From: an uncultured Bacteroides sp.
Lineage (GTDB): Bacteria; Bacteroidota; Bacteroidia; Bacteroidales; Bacteroidaceae
Length of the DNA stretch: 45,832 nt
Reading direction: 5' to 3'
Assembly: GCA_947071285.1 (NCBI GenBank)
Contig: CAMTFK010000006.1
Location: 1-45,832 of the forward strand
The notes under the pieces: generated by a model
Seen by the model: the letters and a program-made list of their open reading frames with translations, nothing else
Databases searched by the model: none
Told to the model about the DNA's origin: nothing
Part shown: positions 30,481-39,642 of the stretch, piece by piece
Numbering within the stretch: position 1 is the stretch's first letter
How the letters are laid out: each line of letters starts with the position of its first letter
Made by a program: the position numbers and the translations under genes

Positions 30481-31812
30481 ATGAGAAAAATTAGCTTGAT
30501 TAGCTTTATGATGCTAATCGTTTCAACTTCAACTTTTGCAGGAGGACTGCTGACAAATACAAATCAGCATGCCGCTTTTCTCCGTATGTTATCTCGTGGT
30601 GCTACAACTGAAATAGACGGTGCATTGTCTAACCCGGCAGGTTTAGCCTTTTTGCCGAATGACGGTTTTCATATGTCTTTGAGTATTCAGAGTGCTTTTC
30701 AAACAAGAAATATTGATGCTTCATGCGAAGGTTTGGGGCTGAATAAGTATTATGAGGGTAAGGCGTCTGCGCCTGTCATTCCCAGTTTGTTTGCTGCTTA
30801 TAAGATGGGTGACTGGACACTTTCCGGCTTTTTCGGTATTACCGGCGGTGGAGGAAAGGCTTCGTTTGACGACGGTCTTCCCATGTTCGATGCTATGGTG
30901 ATAGGCGGATTGGGAGCCCAAAAAATTCCGAGCAATGCCTATTCGTTGAAAAGCTACATGGATGGCAAACAGTATATTTATTCTGTACAGTTGGGATTGA
31001 CTTATAAGGTAACGGACTGGCTTTCTGCTTTTGCGGGTGGCCGCATGAACTACTTCACTGGTGGCTACCAGGGTGCATTGAAGGCCAGTGCTGCTGTAGA
31101 TTTGCCTTCTCCTGCCGGAGGAACGATTCCTGTTGGCACGGAGCTTATCGGTATAGACTTGGATTGTGACCAGACCGGATGGGGATTTACTCCGGTTATC
31201 GGCTTGGATGCCAAGTTGGGCAAGCTGAACATTGGTGCAAAATATGAGTTTAAGGCTAACCTGAACATTGAAAATTCCACTAAAGAGAACTCGCTTCGTA
31301 TGATTGGTGCTGCTGAAAGTGAATTGGAGGATTACAAACATGGTGTGAATACTCCCAATGATATACCTTCCATGCTATCTGTAGCTGCTGCTTATGAATT
31401 TCTTCCGGTGTTGCGTGCATCTGTAGAGTATCACTTCTTTGATGATAAGAGTGCGGGAATGGCCGGCGGCAAGCAGAAGCATCTGACGAAAGGAACAAAC
31501 GAGTATCTGGCTGGTATTGAATGGGATGTAATCAAGCGTCTGACTGTGAGTTTCGGTGGTCAGATTACAGACTATGGATTGTCTAACGACTATCAGAGCG
31601 ACACCAGCTTCTCTTGCGATTCTTATACTTTGGGCTTTGGAGCAAAGTTGAAGTTGAGTGAAAAAGCTAATCTGAACGTGGGTTATATGTGGACAACCTA
31701 TGAAGATTATACGAAAACTTCTCAGAATTATAATGGCACCGGATTGAGCGGTACGAACGTATACAGCCGTACTAATAAAGTGTTCGGTCTTAGCATCGAT
31801 TACAGTTTCTGA
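30481..31812 (+). CDS. FadL/OmpP1/TodX-family outer-membrane channel
   Basis: This 443-residue outer-membrane beta-barrel has a signal peptide ending at TFA-GG (residue 20). The N-terminal hatch motif NQHAAFLRMLSRGATTEIDGALSNPAGLAF is the family hallmark (NPAGLA). Amphipathic strands continue to a C-terminal Tyr-Ser-Phe. The family transports long-chain fatty acids and other hydrophobics laterally into the membrane. The ligand here is unknown. It is monocistronic, with its own promoter and a terminator at 31839. Confidence 0.9.
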   Translation: MRKISLISFMMLIVSTSTFAGGLLTNTNQHAAFLRMLSRGATTEIDGALSNPAGLAFLPNDGFHMSLSIQSAFQTRNIDASCEGLGLNKYYEGKASAPVIPSLFAAYKMGDWTLSGFFGITGGGGKASFDDGLPMFDAMVIGGLGAQKIPSNAYSLKSYMDGKQYIYSVQLGLTYKVTDWLSAFAGGRMNYFTGGYQGALKASAAVDLPSPAGGTIPVGTELIGIDLDCDQTGWGFTPVIGLDAKLGKLNIGAKYEFKANLNIENSTKENSLRMIGAAESELEDYKHGVNTPNDIPSMLSVAAAYEFLPVLRASVEYHFFDDKSAGMAGGKQKHLTKGTNEYLAGIEWDVIKRLTVSFGGQITDYGLSNDYQSDTSFSCDSYTLGFGAKLKLSEKANLNVGYMWTTYEDYTKTSQNYNGTGLSGTNVYSRTNKVFGLSIDYSF

Positions 31813-31838
31813 TTTCATAATTACTTATTATATAGCGG

Positions 31839-31874
31839 AAGCCGTCTTGGGTATATTATACTTGAGGCGGCTTT
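31839..31874 (+). terminator. Terminator of the FadL-like gene
   Basis: AAGCCG (31839-31844) pairs with CGGCTT (31868-31873), with further pairing of GGTATA-type bases inside, 26 bp after the stop. Confidence 0.55.
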
Positions 31875-31988
31875 GTCATAAAGTATGTCCCGAATATTTC
31901 TTTTCAATAAAACTTTTAAGGAAACGGGGATTTTTTACGGATAATATTATGCACTTTTGTTGTTGCAGTATCAAAGAAAGGAGTGATT

Positions 31989-32306
31989 ATGAAAAAATAT
32001 CCTGATTCCGAAGAACAAAAGCAAACGGTGAATGAACCTGCTGCGGCTTACGGGCTCGATTTAAATAGCCTGAAAGTGGAAACAGTGCAATCTGTAATGC
32101 AGATTGAGAACCCGGGAATCGTACAGGAAATACGGGACTATGCCTTGCGTCTGATGCAAGAGGAGGAAGAATATGATTATCGGAACGCTCCCTGCCAGTT
32201 TACGGTAGAGGAGTTGAAGGAGGAGTTGAGGAAATCACGGGAAGACAGTAAGGCGGGAAGAGGATATACAACAGAAGAAGTTCTGGCACGTAGAAATCTA
32301 TGGTAA
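31989..32306 (+). CDS. Small acidic protein, antitoxin-like C-terminus
   Basis: This 105-residue protein starts at ATG 31989; a GTG lies two codons earlier. It is Glu/Gln-rich and helical, with no signal or membrane segment: NSLKVETVQSVMQIENPGIV in the middle and GRGYTTEEVLARRNLW at the end. The tail resembles small addiction-module antitoxins of the RelB/ParD type, but no toxin gene lies on either side, and I am not confident of the family. It is transcribed alone between two porin genes. Confidence 0.6.
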   Translation: MKKYPDSEEQKQTVNEPAAAYGLDLNSLKVETVQSVMQIENPGIVQEIRDYALRLMQEEEEYDYRNAPCQFTVEELKEELRKSREDSKAGRGYTTEEVLARRNLW

Positions 32307-32360
32307 TATTTGGGGGGATGAGCAAAGACCGACAATAAAGAGAAAAGAAAGACAAAACAT

Positions 32361-32407
32361 ATGGTGCAAATCTCTTAGTTACTATACTATCAGATGATTT
32401 GCACCAT
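32361..32407. terminator. Hairpin between the small acidic gene and the DcaP-like gene
   Basis: ATGGTGCAAATC (32361-32372) pairs perfectly with GATTTGCACCAT (32396-32407). Both flanks are T-rich on their exit strands, so it probably serves both converging genes. Confidence 0.6.
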
Positions 32408-32443
32408 TCTTGTTTCTTTTGCTATTTTAATCAATACTTTAGC

Positions 32444-33724
32444 TTAGAACGAATACTGCACCAACAGATTCATTCGGTTGGCATGATGCGTAGAGTTACT
32501 GAAATCCGTGCGCCAGCCGCGCAAGTATTCCGCCCCTACCTGCATATTGGGAGTTACATTCCAAAATACATTCGCTACAAGATACTGTCCGTAACGGTAG
32601 CTGCTTGGTTGGTCGTTAGGATAACCATTCTCAGAATAAAGCCGTGACATACTGTAAGTTCCGGATACGAATACCTTCGGGCAGATGTTATATTGTGCTC
32701 CGGCAAACCATCCCAACATGGGTAATGCCTGCATCTTACCCTCTTTTTCCGGGTCGGGAACAATGTCCACATTCAGGTTGCTGATGTCATTCAGATATTG
32801 TCCGATACCTTTTCCGTAAGTGGCTTGCCCGAAAATTTCCCATTTCTTGCTAAGATTGAAAGAAGTGGATGCCTGTACACCCCATCCGGTCACGTCGGAT
32901 GCTTTGTCGCTGAGCGTGCTGGTATAAGTCATGCTGCGCACAAGACCGCCTACGCGGAGATGACTGTTTGCTCCCCAGCCGTACTGGGCGTAAGCTGTGA
33001 AGTCCGGCATGCGTTGCTGGGCAACTGTAAGCTGGTCGTTGGTAGTGCCGTCTACGCTTGGTACTTCTATAGAAGCGTGAAAACGCCAATTCTTCAGGCC
33101 TTTGTACGTGTAAGCAAGTTGGGTGGCACGGTAGAAACTGGCACCGTTAGGTCCTTGGTAGTCGATGGTGGAAGGCAAGGCTGCCAGGTCCATGAAACCG
33201 CCATACGTGTAACCCACGGTGAAGTTAAGGAACGACATGTAGGCATTGCGCAATTGGAACGCTTTGTCGCCGCCCCGGAAGTTACCGGCTGTATATACCA
33301 CAAAATCACCCAACAGTTTGGTGTGACCCACCAGTTTCAGAAAGATAGTGGAAGTGCGTGCGTCCATTTGGAACTGATTCTTCACTTTGCTGAAATTCGG
33401 GATATCAGCAGGGATAAAATCTATATTATCCACAATGCCCCCGAAATCATACTCGGCTGTGGCGCGTACATATCCACCGATACCGAGGGCAAACTTCCCT
33501 TTCTTATCCATCAGTAGGAAACGGGGAGCCTGTGGGTCGTGGATATATCTGAACTGCGACTCATTCATGATACGAACGATTTCGTCACCTGCCTTGTCGA
33601 GGGTGACCATGACGATCCCGTTGGGAGCTTCGTCATCAATAACTACTTTTTCTTGCGCTTTAGCTGCGGAGGGAATAAGTCCGGCACCGCATAACAGAAA
33701 CATTACTTTTAAGATTGTCTTCAT
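32444..33724 (-). CDS. DcaP-family outer-membrane porin
   Basis: This 426-residue protein has a signal peptide (cleavage near AKA-QE, residue 23), a short periplasmic helical segment (about 25-70), then a barrel beginning GKFALGIGGYVRATAEYDFGG and ending with the outer-membrane signature MNLLVQYSF. The start region DFGGIVDNIDFIPADIP fits the DcaP/trimeric porin-like group, which takes up small organic acids and peptides. The substrate is unknown. A hairpin in the mRNA (33721-33767) covers the start codon. Confidence 0.82.
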   Translation of the reverse strand: MKTILKVMFLLCGAGLIPSAAKAQEKVVIDDEAPNGIVMVTLDKAGDEIVRIMNESQFRYIHDPQAPRFLLMDKKGKFALGIGGYVRATAEYDFGGIVDNIDFIPADIPNFSKVKNQFQMDARTSTIFLKLVGHTKLLGDFVVYTAGNFRGGDKAFQLRNAYMSFLNFTVGYTYGGFMDLAALPSTIDYQGPNGASFYRATQLAYTYKGLKNWRFHASIEVPSVDGTTNDQLTVAQQRMPDFTAYAQYGWGANSHLRVGGLVRSMTYTSTLSDKASDVTGWGVQASTSFNLSKKWEIFGQATYGKGIGQYLNDISNLNVDIVPDPEKEGKMQALPMLGWFAGAQYNICPKVFVSGTYSMSRLYSENGYPNDQPSSYRYGQYLVANVFWNVTPNMQVGAEYLRGWRTDFSNSTHHANRMNLLVQYSF

Positions 33725-33767
33725 TTAAGTTAGGTTTTGGTGAATGCCCATTGAACAACTTAAATGA
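33721..33767 (-). promoter_or_regulatory. Inverted repeat sequestering the DcaP start codon
   Basis: TCATTTAAGTT (33721-33731) and AACTTAAATGA (33757-33767) form an 11-bp stem with a 25-nt loop. In the transcript the 3' arm contains the AUG at 33724, so folding would block initiation. Confidence 0.6.
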
Positions 33768-33814
33768 AAAAAGGTTGAGAAGAAAGTCGAATTTACGATT
33801 TCAACTTCGGGCGG

Positions 33815-35272
33815 TTACTGCTCTTTATACCGGAGGTTTTCCGCCTCTTTGCGGTAGTAGAGTTTTTGTAATTCATGGGCATCGTATGTCTCTGCCGTAT
33901 TATAAAGTTCTGGTATATTATAAGATTTGAATGTGTTAAGATACATTTCCGGATTTTCTTGTGGAAGAAGGAAAGCCTTACTTACGTTGCCATCTCCGGA
34001 TACGTGGGCAAAGTAGGGACGCCCATAAACCCGGTCATCCCGTTTGGAGGCAAACACTATCCAGTGGGAATTACTGCTCCAGGAATGATAAGAGTCGGAA
34101 TAACGTCCATTGGTCTGCTCCATTTTATCAATCTTTCCGGTGGAGAGTTCCAGCATCCAGAGGTCGGTTTCAGGATGCCAGATAGGGAAGGTGCCATAAT
34201 TGGACACGGAGAATAACAGGTGTTTACCGTCCGGGGAACATTTGGGGAAGCTGACGGATTTACCTTCGGATGAAGCTCTGAAAACCCCATGGATACTGTC
34301 GCCCAATTGCCCGGTTTGAGGATTGAAGGAGATGGAGTAAAGGTCATAATGCATCTGGCGTGTGCTGTCCGGTTGAGGCAGATAGGGAGCACGGCAGAAG
34401 TAGATGGTGTGGTTATCGGCAGAGAAGCACGGAAAGGTTTCCTGATATTCTTTTCCGGTGATGCAGGGATTATCGGTTACGGTTCCTTGTTCAAAATCTA
34501 TCAGGATGAGGTCGCTGCATTTGTCAAAAACTTCCAGGCGTTCGGTGCGATAGCTGTGTAGGATAGGAATGATTTCGGCGGTGGTGAAGATGCCGAAACG
34601 GCCGTCCTGGGATATTTCTCCATAGACGGCACCGGCTGTGCGGTCTGTTTTGGTATTGATTTTGCGTAGTTGGTCGTCGCTACTGTAGACCGTACCCCCT
34701 TTGCCGCCACGCACATGCATGAATGTGGTGGGAGTGGCGGCACGATTGGAAGTATGGCAGTTGATGCAACTGCGGTCGGTAATATTGTTATCGGCCAATA
34801 GGCGGGTACTGAAATCCTCTACGTTGCGTTCGCATATTTGCAGCATGTTCCATATTTCATAAGCCGGTTCTATCAATCGGTAGCTTAGATAACGGTCGAT
34901 ACTGTCGGGCGAAATGTACCAATAGAAATCTTTGTAATGTATCTTTTGCCGGGAAATCTCTGCATAGACGGATATTAACAAGGTATCGCCTTTTTCATCC
35001 GCGAGCATCTGTTTCCACCGTTTTATGGGGAAACATAGCCTGTGTGAATGGCTGTCATATCGATATTCTTTCTTTCCCCGAATGATGACGGAGATGGTTG
35101 CTGCATCTTCCAACAGGAAATTCAGGGGGGCGATGTTGCAAGGCAGGGTGATGTCTGTATAATCAGGAAACAGGGGTGGCTGTACGTAACAGTCGGTATA
35201 ATCCTGTAATGAGCGTTTTCCACAAGAGAAAAACGTCAGGGCTGTTATGAGTATGATGATAGTTTTTTTCAT
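33815..35272 (-). CDS. TolB-like beta-propeller lipoprotein with CxxCH haem motif
   Basis: This 485-residue protein starts at ATG 35272, which overlaps the upstream stop (ATGA). The lipoprotein signal ends TFFSC, with lipidated Cys17. A single c-type haem motif CINCH (Cys169, Cys172, His173) is followed by TFMHVRGG, whose Met could be the distal ligand. The second half has four or more PD40/TolB-type blades (EISQDGRFGIF, CFSADNHTIYF, KCSPDGKHLLFS, SWSSNSHWIVFAS). The pairing of a haem site with a propeller suggests an envelope electron-transfer or scaffold role, but I do not recognise a characterised member. It is the last gene of a three-gene coupled cassette. Confidence 0.8.
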   Translation of the reverse strand: MKKTIIILITALTFFSCGKRSLQDYTDCYVQPPLFPDYTDITLPCNIAPLNFLLEDAATISVIIRGKKEYRYDSHSHRLCFPIKRWKQMLADEKGDTLLISVYAEISRQKIHYKDFYWYISPDSIDRYLSYRLIEPAYEIWNMLQICERNVEDFSTRLLADNNITDRSCINCHTSNRAATPTTFMHVRGGKGGTVYSSDDQLRKINTKTDRTAGAVYGEISQDGRFGIFTTAEIIPILHSYRTERLEVFDKCSDLILIDFEQGTVTDNPCITGKEYQETFPCFSADNHTIYFCRAPYLPQPDSTRQMHYDLYSISFNPQTGQLGDSIHGVFRASSEGKSVSFPKCSPDGKHLLFSVSNYGTFPIWHPETDLWMLELSTGKIDKMEQTNGRYSDSYHSWSSNSHWIVFASKRDDRVYGRPYFAHVSGDGNVSKAFLLPQENPEMYLNTFKSYNIPELYNTAETYDAHELQKLYYRKEAENLRYKEQ

Positions 35273-36999
35273 GGTTTCAGTTGTGCATAATAATAATAGA
35301 ACCAATATGTTTTCCCGAATTTCTTTTCCAAAGCGCGTCCGTCTCCTTGGGCTTCCTCATGTATGGAAAGGTATTCCAAACAGTCTTTGTACACTTGGGC
35401 AGAGATGCGATAATGCTTTAATTGTTCCTGTGGATTTGCTTTCTCGTCCATACACGCTATCAAGGCTTCCTGATAGAGGCGGGGAGGGAGCAAACCGAAA
35501 GTCGGATAATAATAACAGTCGTAATCTTTTTTGAAATGTTCCAGATCTTTGTTTAGCAGATGGAAGCATAGCAGGTAATCGGCAGCCACCTTGTTCTGAG
35601 GATTGTTTTCGATTAGATTAGTCAGTGAGGTGCGCCATTGGTTGGCGGAAAACAGTGTGTCCTGTTGCGGAAGTATCCGGCGCTTGTGAATCCAGTAGGG
35701 GATGGAATCACATTGTCCGGAGTTGATGATTTCCAGCCGCTCTTCTGCCCATTTCCGGTGTAGGGATGTGTGGGACAGCATGCGCAGGTATTTACGGGCT
35801 ACGGCATAATCTTCGTTAATTATAGCTATTTCCGCCAGCCTCCGCATCATACGCGAGGAGCGTTGATGAGGGGTGAAAGCCATGGCAAGCATGGCTGAAT
35901 GCTGGGCTTGTGCCATATCACCGCATTCCATCAGGGCATCGGGGCTTGCCATGCTATATATGTAGCCTGTTGACTCGTTGATTTGCAGTAGAAGGCCGTA
36001 TGAAGCGGGTTGATAATGTTGCATGAGTTCATCGCAAAGCTTTCCTTGACGGGCATAGGCGAGATTGGTATAATAAGCGCTGAGATAGGTGGGGTGAACA
36101 TTGTCCTTATTGAGTTGGAGGACTTTATCCCAATGGCCGAAGTAAGCTTCGGAGGAGAAAGCAAGTGTTTTCTCTTCTGAAGCATTGTATGTTTTGCTTA
36201 AGGTGGCTGCACTCAGGATAAGAATTACGGGAAATGTAATCCATCGCCTATCCAGCCGGGAAACGAAAGCCGGCAAAATGGAGAATAGCAGAAATCCTTC
36301 CGTCAGGAGGAAGGCAAAGGGCTGGCGCAGCATGTAGTTGCTTATCAATGGATAGAAATAGGATTGCCTGGGGGTAAGGTAGTAGAAGTGACTGCCTCCG
36401 ATGGGTATGAGGATGGAAATTATCAGCAGAAAGAGGGGGAATAGAGCGCTGTTGGAATGTTTACATTCATGGGCAATGGCTAAAAGGGCGTATGCAAGGA
36501 AATGGGCGCCTATGGTGCAATAGAGCAAAATAAGCATGATTGTGTGGAGTATGCCCCTTGTCCGTGCTGATGTGCTCAATGTTGTCAGTGTGAATGTCCA
36601 GACACTGAATAATAGTCCGAGGGACATGGAGAGCGGATATTCCAGATGGCAGGATAAGCCCCATTCGGCAATGATGGGTAATAATGCCCAAAGGGATGTG
36701 TGGCGGGTTATGCCTGTCCGGGCTAATGCTATCCGGAGTCCCGACCAGGTGAGCAGGAATGTGAGGGTTAATATGCTGCCTCCTCCTCCTGTCCACAAGA
36801 AAAACTGGGTGAGATAATCACCGCAGATTTCTGTAAGGAATGCCGGCTTTTGCAGATACGTTTGCAGGAAGTCGGGTTGGAGTACACATAAGGTTATCTG
36901 TTCTTTATAGTACAGATGGTATGGATATAGTCCAAAGAAGAATATCCAGCAGGCTATAAAGAATAGAAAGACGAGGATGATATCTGTTTGTTTTCTCAT
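35269..36999 (-). CDS. DUF6057-type integral membrane protein with TPR-like tail
   Basis: This 576-residue protein starts at ATG 36999, overlapping the preceding stop by ATGA; the ATG at 37014 gives five extra residues and loses that overlap. About nine transmembrane helices fill residues 1-265, with the conserved stretch CGDYLTQFFLWTGGGGS early on. The C-terminal half (about 270-576) is soluble, with paired helices typical of TPR repeats (YLSAYYTNLAYARQGKL, AVARKYLRMLSHTSLH). The family is, as I recall, a Bacteroidales domain of unknown function. Its stop overlaps the start of the haem/propeller gene. It may anchor the two lipoproteins of the cassette. Confidence 0.8.
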   Translation of the reverse strand: MRKQTDIILVFLFFIACWIFFFGLYPYHLYYKEQITLCVLQPDFLQTYLQKPAFLTEICGDYLTQFFLWTGGGGSILTLTFLLTWSGLRIALARTGITRHTSLWALLPIIAEWGLSCHLEYPLSMSLGLLFSVWTFTLTTLSTSARTRGILHTIMLILLYCTIGAHFLAYALLAIAHECKHSNSALFPLFLLIISILIPIGGSHFYYLTPRQSYFYPLISNYMLRQPFAFLLTEGFLLFSILPAFVSRLDRRWITFPVILILSAATLSKTYNASEEKTLAFSSEAYFGHWDKVLQLNKDNVHPTYLSAYYTNLAYARQGKLCDELMQHYQPASYGLLLQINESTGYIYSMASPDALMECGDMAQAQHSAMLAMAFTPHQRSSRMMRRLAEIAIINEDYAVARKYLRMLSHTSLHRKWAEERLEIINSGQCDSIPYWIHKRRILPQQDTLFSANQWRTSLTNLIENNPQNKVAADYLLCFHLLNKDLEHFKKDYDCYYYPTFGLLPPRLYQEALIACMDEKANPQEQLKHYRISAQVYKDCLEYLSIHEEAQGDGRALEKKFGKTYWFYYYYAQLKP

Positions 37000-37628
37000 G
37001 GTGCGGGCCTCCATTTTTCTATTCCAAGTTTCTTTAATTCATCGGTTTGCTGCTCGTTGAACATGTTTTCGAGCGTCATGAACAAGTATCCTCCCAATGG
37101 ATTCATATTCTGTTTGATAAAGCAGAGGGTAGAGTCGCCAAAACTTTCGTAGATGCTTTCCCGCTGTTTCTTCAAAGTTGCTGTAATTGCATCGTTTCCT
37201 TTATGCTTATTGATTTCTTGTGATAGCAGGGTCGCTTTTTCCCCGGCGGTTTCCATTAATTCTTTCCAATGTTGCAATTGGTTGTTGAGTGGGGTGCCGG
37301 TGCCGGAACTGTTTGTGCCCATGCTGACGTGCAGCGTTCCTTCTTCTGCTATGATGAGCAGGCGTTGTACGTAAGCATTCGCCCGCCGGCTGATAGTAAT
37401 ATCATAGATGGAAGAATCTGCCGGAATGGAAAAGGAGAAGGTGCCGTTTGCGATATAAGCGGAATCTACTGTCTCAGGAATAGGATGAGGACGGGGAACC
37501 AGATATATGATCTGCTCGTTGTGCTCCGAAGAAATCGCTCCTTCGATATTCATCGTTTTCTTGTCTGCCGTGTGGCAACTGCTGATGATAAATAACAATA
37601 TCGTAAGATAAAAGAAATGTTTATTCAT
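36996..37628 (-). CDS. DUF4369 lipoprotein without thioredoxin domain
   Basis: This 210-residue protein starts at ATG 37628; the longer in-frame start at 37736 lies in the inverted repeat and would bury the signal peptide. The lipobox ISSC gives Cys18. The DUF4369-type beta sandwich follows (MNIEGAISSEHNEQIIYLVP to SIYDITISRRANAY), then a helical part (about 110-190). In most relatives DUF4369 is followed by an AhpC/TlpA-like thioredoxin domain; here the protein ends without one and has no CxxC. It opens a coupled cassette with the DUF6057 and haem/propeller genes. Confidence 0.78.
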   Translation of the reverse strand: MNKHFFYLTILLFIISSCHTADKKTMNIEGAISSEHNEQIIYLVPRPHPIPETVDSAYIANGTFSFSIPADSSIYDITISRRANAYVQRLLIIAEEGTLHVSMGTNSSGTGTPLNNQLQHWKELMETAGEKATLLSQEINKHKGNDAITATLKKQRESIYESFGDSTLCFIKQNMNPLGGYLFMTLENMFNEQQTDELKKLGIEKWRPAP

Positions 37629-37660
37629 ATCGGTATGTTTTTCTGTTATCTTTTGGAATA

Positions 37661-37742
37661 AGGAGGTTGTTCCTTTTTTATATATTTCTTTTCGCTTATG
37701 AATGAAGATCGCAAAATCATTCGGATAGCGGAACAACCTCCT
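37661..37742. repeat. 13-bp inverted repeat with 56-nt loop
   Basis: AGGAGGTTGTTCC (37661-37673) and GGAACAACCTCCT (37730-37742) are exact complements. They lie between the GH18 stop and the DUF4369 start. The plus strand has TTTTTT after the first arm. It could be a terminator-type element or an operator for the cassette. Confidence 0.7.
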
Positions 37743-37764
37743 GTATTGGTGTTAAGTTAGAGTG

Positions 37765-39636
37765 TTATAGATTGGCCTTGGCCCATGCTGTGATGAGTTT
37801 ATTCTCACCGGAGTTCCAGGCTTCCTTATAGAGATCGCGAACAACATCGAGCCACTTCAGATTGCGGGTTTCCTGTGAATCGCTCGTCCCTACGGCAACG
37901 GTACCACCGTTTGCTGTATATTCTTCGCGAAGGGTACCGCAAATGCGGGCATATTTACCGGTGTATGAACTCAAATCGCTGTTGGTCACTTTGACAGAGT
38001 AGTTGAGCTGGTCGTCAGTGCAACTGTAGTTTCCGGGGTGGGCTGGGTCTTCGGTAGCCCATTTGGATTTGTCTGCTGCATATACGGTTACGCCGTCCTT
38101 GAAGAGGTAAGGATAGTATCCGGTGCCACTCATATCCTCATATACAATGCCGCACACCGGGAACTGAGCTCCCGATTGGCCTTGTATATGTTTCAGTACG
38201 GTTGCCATTGCATCTGTATCGGCGCTGTTCTTGGTTTTCCATACTGCGGTGGCAATCCAGGTTGCAAGCTTTTCGGCTGTGGGATTGAGCATGTACACCA
38301 TTCCCTTTTTGGCTACGCCGGTTTGAGCGTCTTTACCGGTTGTATATTCGTATAGTTTCACCGGGTATCCTTCGTAATTGGGATAGGATGTGGTTTCCTC
38401 TATCAACGTACCTGCCATATACTGACCGCTACTAATCATCTTTTCACAACTGGCAACAAGTGCTTTGTAGCCTTCTGAATTGTTTAGGAATTCATTCAAT
38501 CCGGGGTCCGAATCGTTTTTCATCACTGCATTCCAAAGGGCGTTGCGCAATGTTCCTTTGCTGTCATCGCCGTCGTAGTCCCAGAACATCATGCCTTTCA
38601 TACCTAATCCTAAAAGCCATTCGCCTTTTGCGGCGATACTTCTGGGATTGTCATAGCCACAATAATATACTCCGTCTTTGGTGACATATGGAACGCTGCC
38701 TTCTGCATCCCAGTTGTCGATGACATATCCGCTACCTTCACTTAAGTTGACGATGTCTTTGTAGTTGATGGAACCACCGCTGTTGAAATGGGCTCTTCCG
38801 TAGAATGGGATACCGAGAACTAACTTGCTGGCTGGTACGCCGGCATTCAGGTATTCGTCAACGGAACGTTTGCAATCCCAGGAGGCGCTCGGTTTGTTCA
38901 ACGGCGATTGATGACCGGGGGCTCCGACGAGGTCGTATGTCATGATATTGACGAAATCCACATAGGGGTCTACGGCTTTTACATCAATGTATTTCCATCC
39001 TGCTCCTTGGGGCTGCTTGTTTTTGCAATATCCGGCGTAGGTCAGCAAAATACTGCTTCCCAACGTCTCACGCAAATCTTTCATTAACAGGGTGAAGTTC
39101 TCCACATCAACCAGTTCGTCATAAGCATTGCTGCCGAAGGTCATACCGGGAAATTCCCAGTCAATGTCAATGCCGTCGATGCCTTCCTGCTGAACAAACT
39201 TTTTGCAATCCTGAGCAAATTGTTTGCGCATCTCCGGGCTCTTCGCCAAGGCGGAGAAACCTCCGTCCTGGGAATTGCCGGAATTAGAAACGCTATTTGT
39301 AAAAGAGAGTAATATCTTTAAATCACTATTCCTTGCTTTCAGCTTCTTCACCTGATCGAAACGTTCTCTGTTACCTTGCAGGTCGAACTTCTGATAGACA
39401 TTGCTCTTTACATATAGTTCGGCGAAAGCATAATTGATATGTGTCATGTAAGTAGGGTCAGGAAGCGCTGTGCCATAGTAGGTTACATAGCCTAACGCCA
39501 CTCGTCCATTTACTTTTTCCGCCATGGTATTCACTTCCGGAGGACCAAAGCTGGGTACACCGGTTATATAGTCATCGTCGTGACAGGCACTAAGGCCCAA
39601 TATAATAGCTATTGCAATAAATATTATCTTTTTCAT
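37765..39636 (-). CDS. GH18 chitinase-like surface lipoprotein
   Basis: This 623-residue protein has a lipobox LSAC (Cys18) followed by HDDDY, an acidic surface-export signal typical of Bacteroidetes. The GH18 TIM barrel (about 42-375) carries the catalytic DxxDxDxE as DGIDIDWE (Asp154, Asp157, Asp159, Glu161 acid). Trp160, MTYDLVG and GIPFYGRA fit chitinases rather than the DDE-type endo-beta-N-acetylglucosaminidases. A C-terminal region of about 245 residues (about 378-623) is not recognised. It would cut beta-1,4-GlcNAc chains (chitin or related) at the cell surface and feed SusCD. It lies 6 bp after the glycan-binding gene. Confidence 0.9.
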   Translation of the reverse strand: MKKIIFIAIAIILGLSACHDDDYITGVPSFGPPEVNTMAEKVNGRVALGYVTYYGTALPDPTYMTHINYAFAELYVKSNVYQKFDLQGNRERFDQVKKLKARNSDLKILLSFTNSVSNSGNSQDGGFSALAKSPEMRKQFAQDCKKFVQQEGIDGIDIDWEFPGMTFGSNAYDELVDVENFTLLMKDLRETLGSSILLTYAGYCKNKQPQGAGWKYIDVKAVDPYVDFVNIMTYDLVGAPGHQSPLNKPSASWDCKRSVDEYLNAGVPASKLVLGIPFYGRAHFNSGGSINYKDIVNLSEGSGYVIDNWDAEGSVPYVTKDGVYYCGYDNPRSIAAKGEWLLGLGMKGMMFWDYDGDDSKGTLRNALWNAVMKNDSDPGLNEFLNNSEGYKALVASCEKMISSGQYMAGTLIEETTSYPNYEGYPVKLYEYTTGKDAQTGVAKKGMVYMLNPTAEKLATWIATAVWKTKNSADTDAMATVLKHIQGQSGAQFPVCGIVYEDMSGTGYYPYLFKDGVTVYAADKSKWATEDPAHPGNYSCTDDQLNYSVKVTNSDLSSYTGKYARICGTLREEYTANGGTVAVGTSDSQETRNLKWLDVVRDLYKEAWNSGENKLITAWAKANL

Positions 39637-39642
39637 AAGGCA

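Noticed and set aside
37629..37736. Upstream extension of the DUF4369 lipoprotein
   Set aside because: It would bury the lipoprotein signal and lies within an inverted repeat; ATG 37628 gives a proper signal peptide.
37765..39636. GH18 protein as an endo-beta-N-acetylglucosaminidase
   Set aside because: The catalytic site is DWE with MTYDLVG and GIPFYGRA, which fits chitinases better than the DDE-type endoglycosidases.
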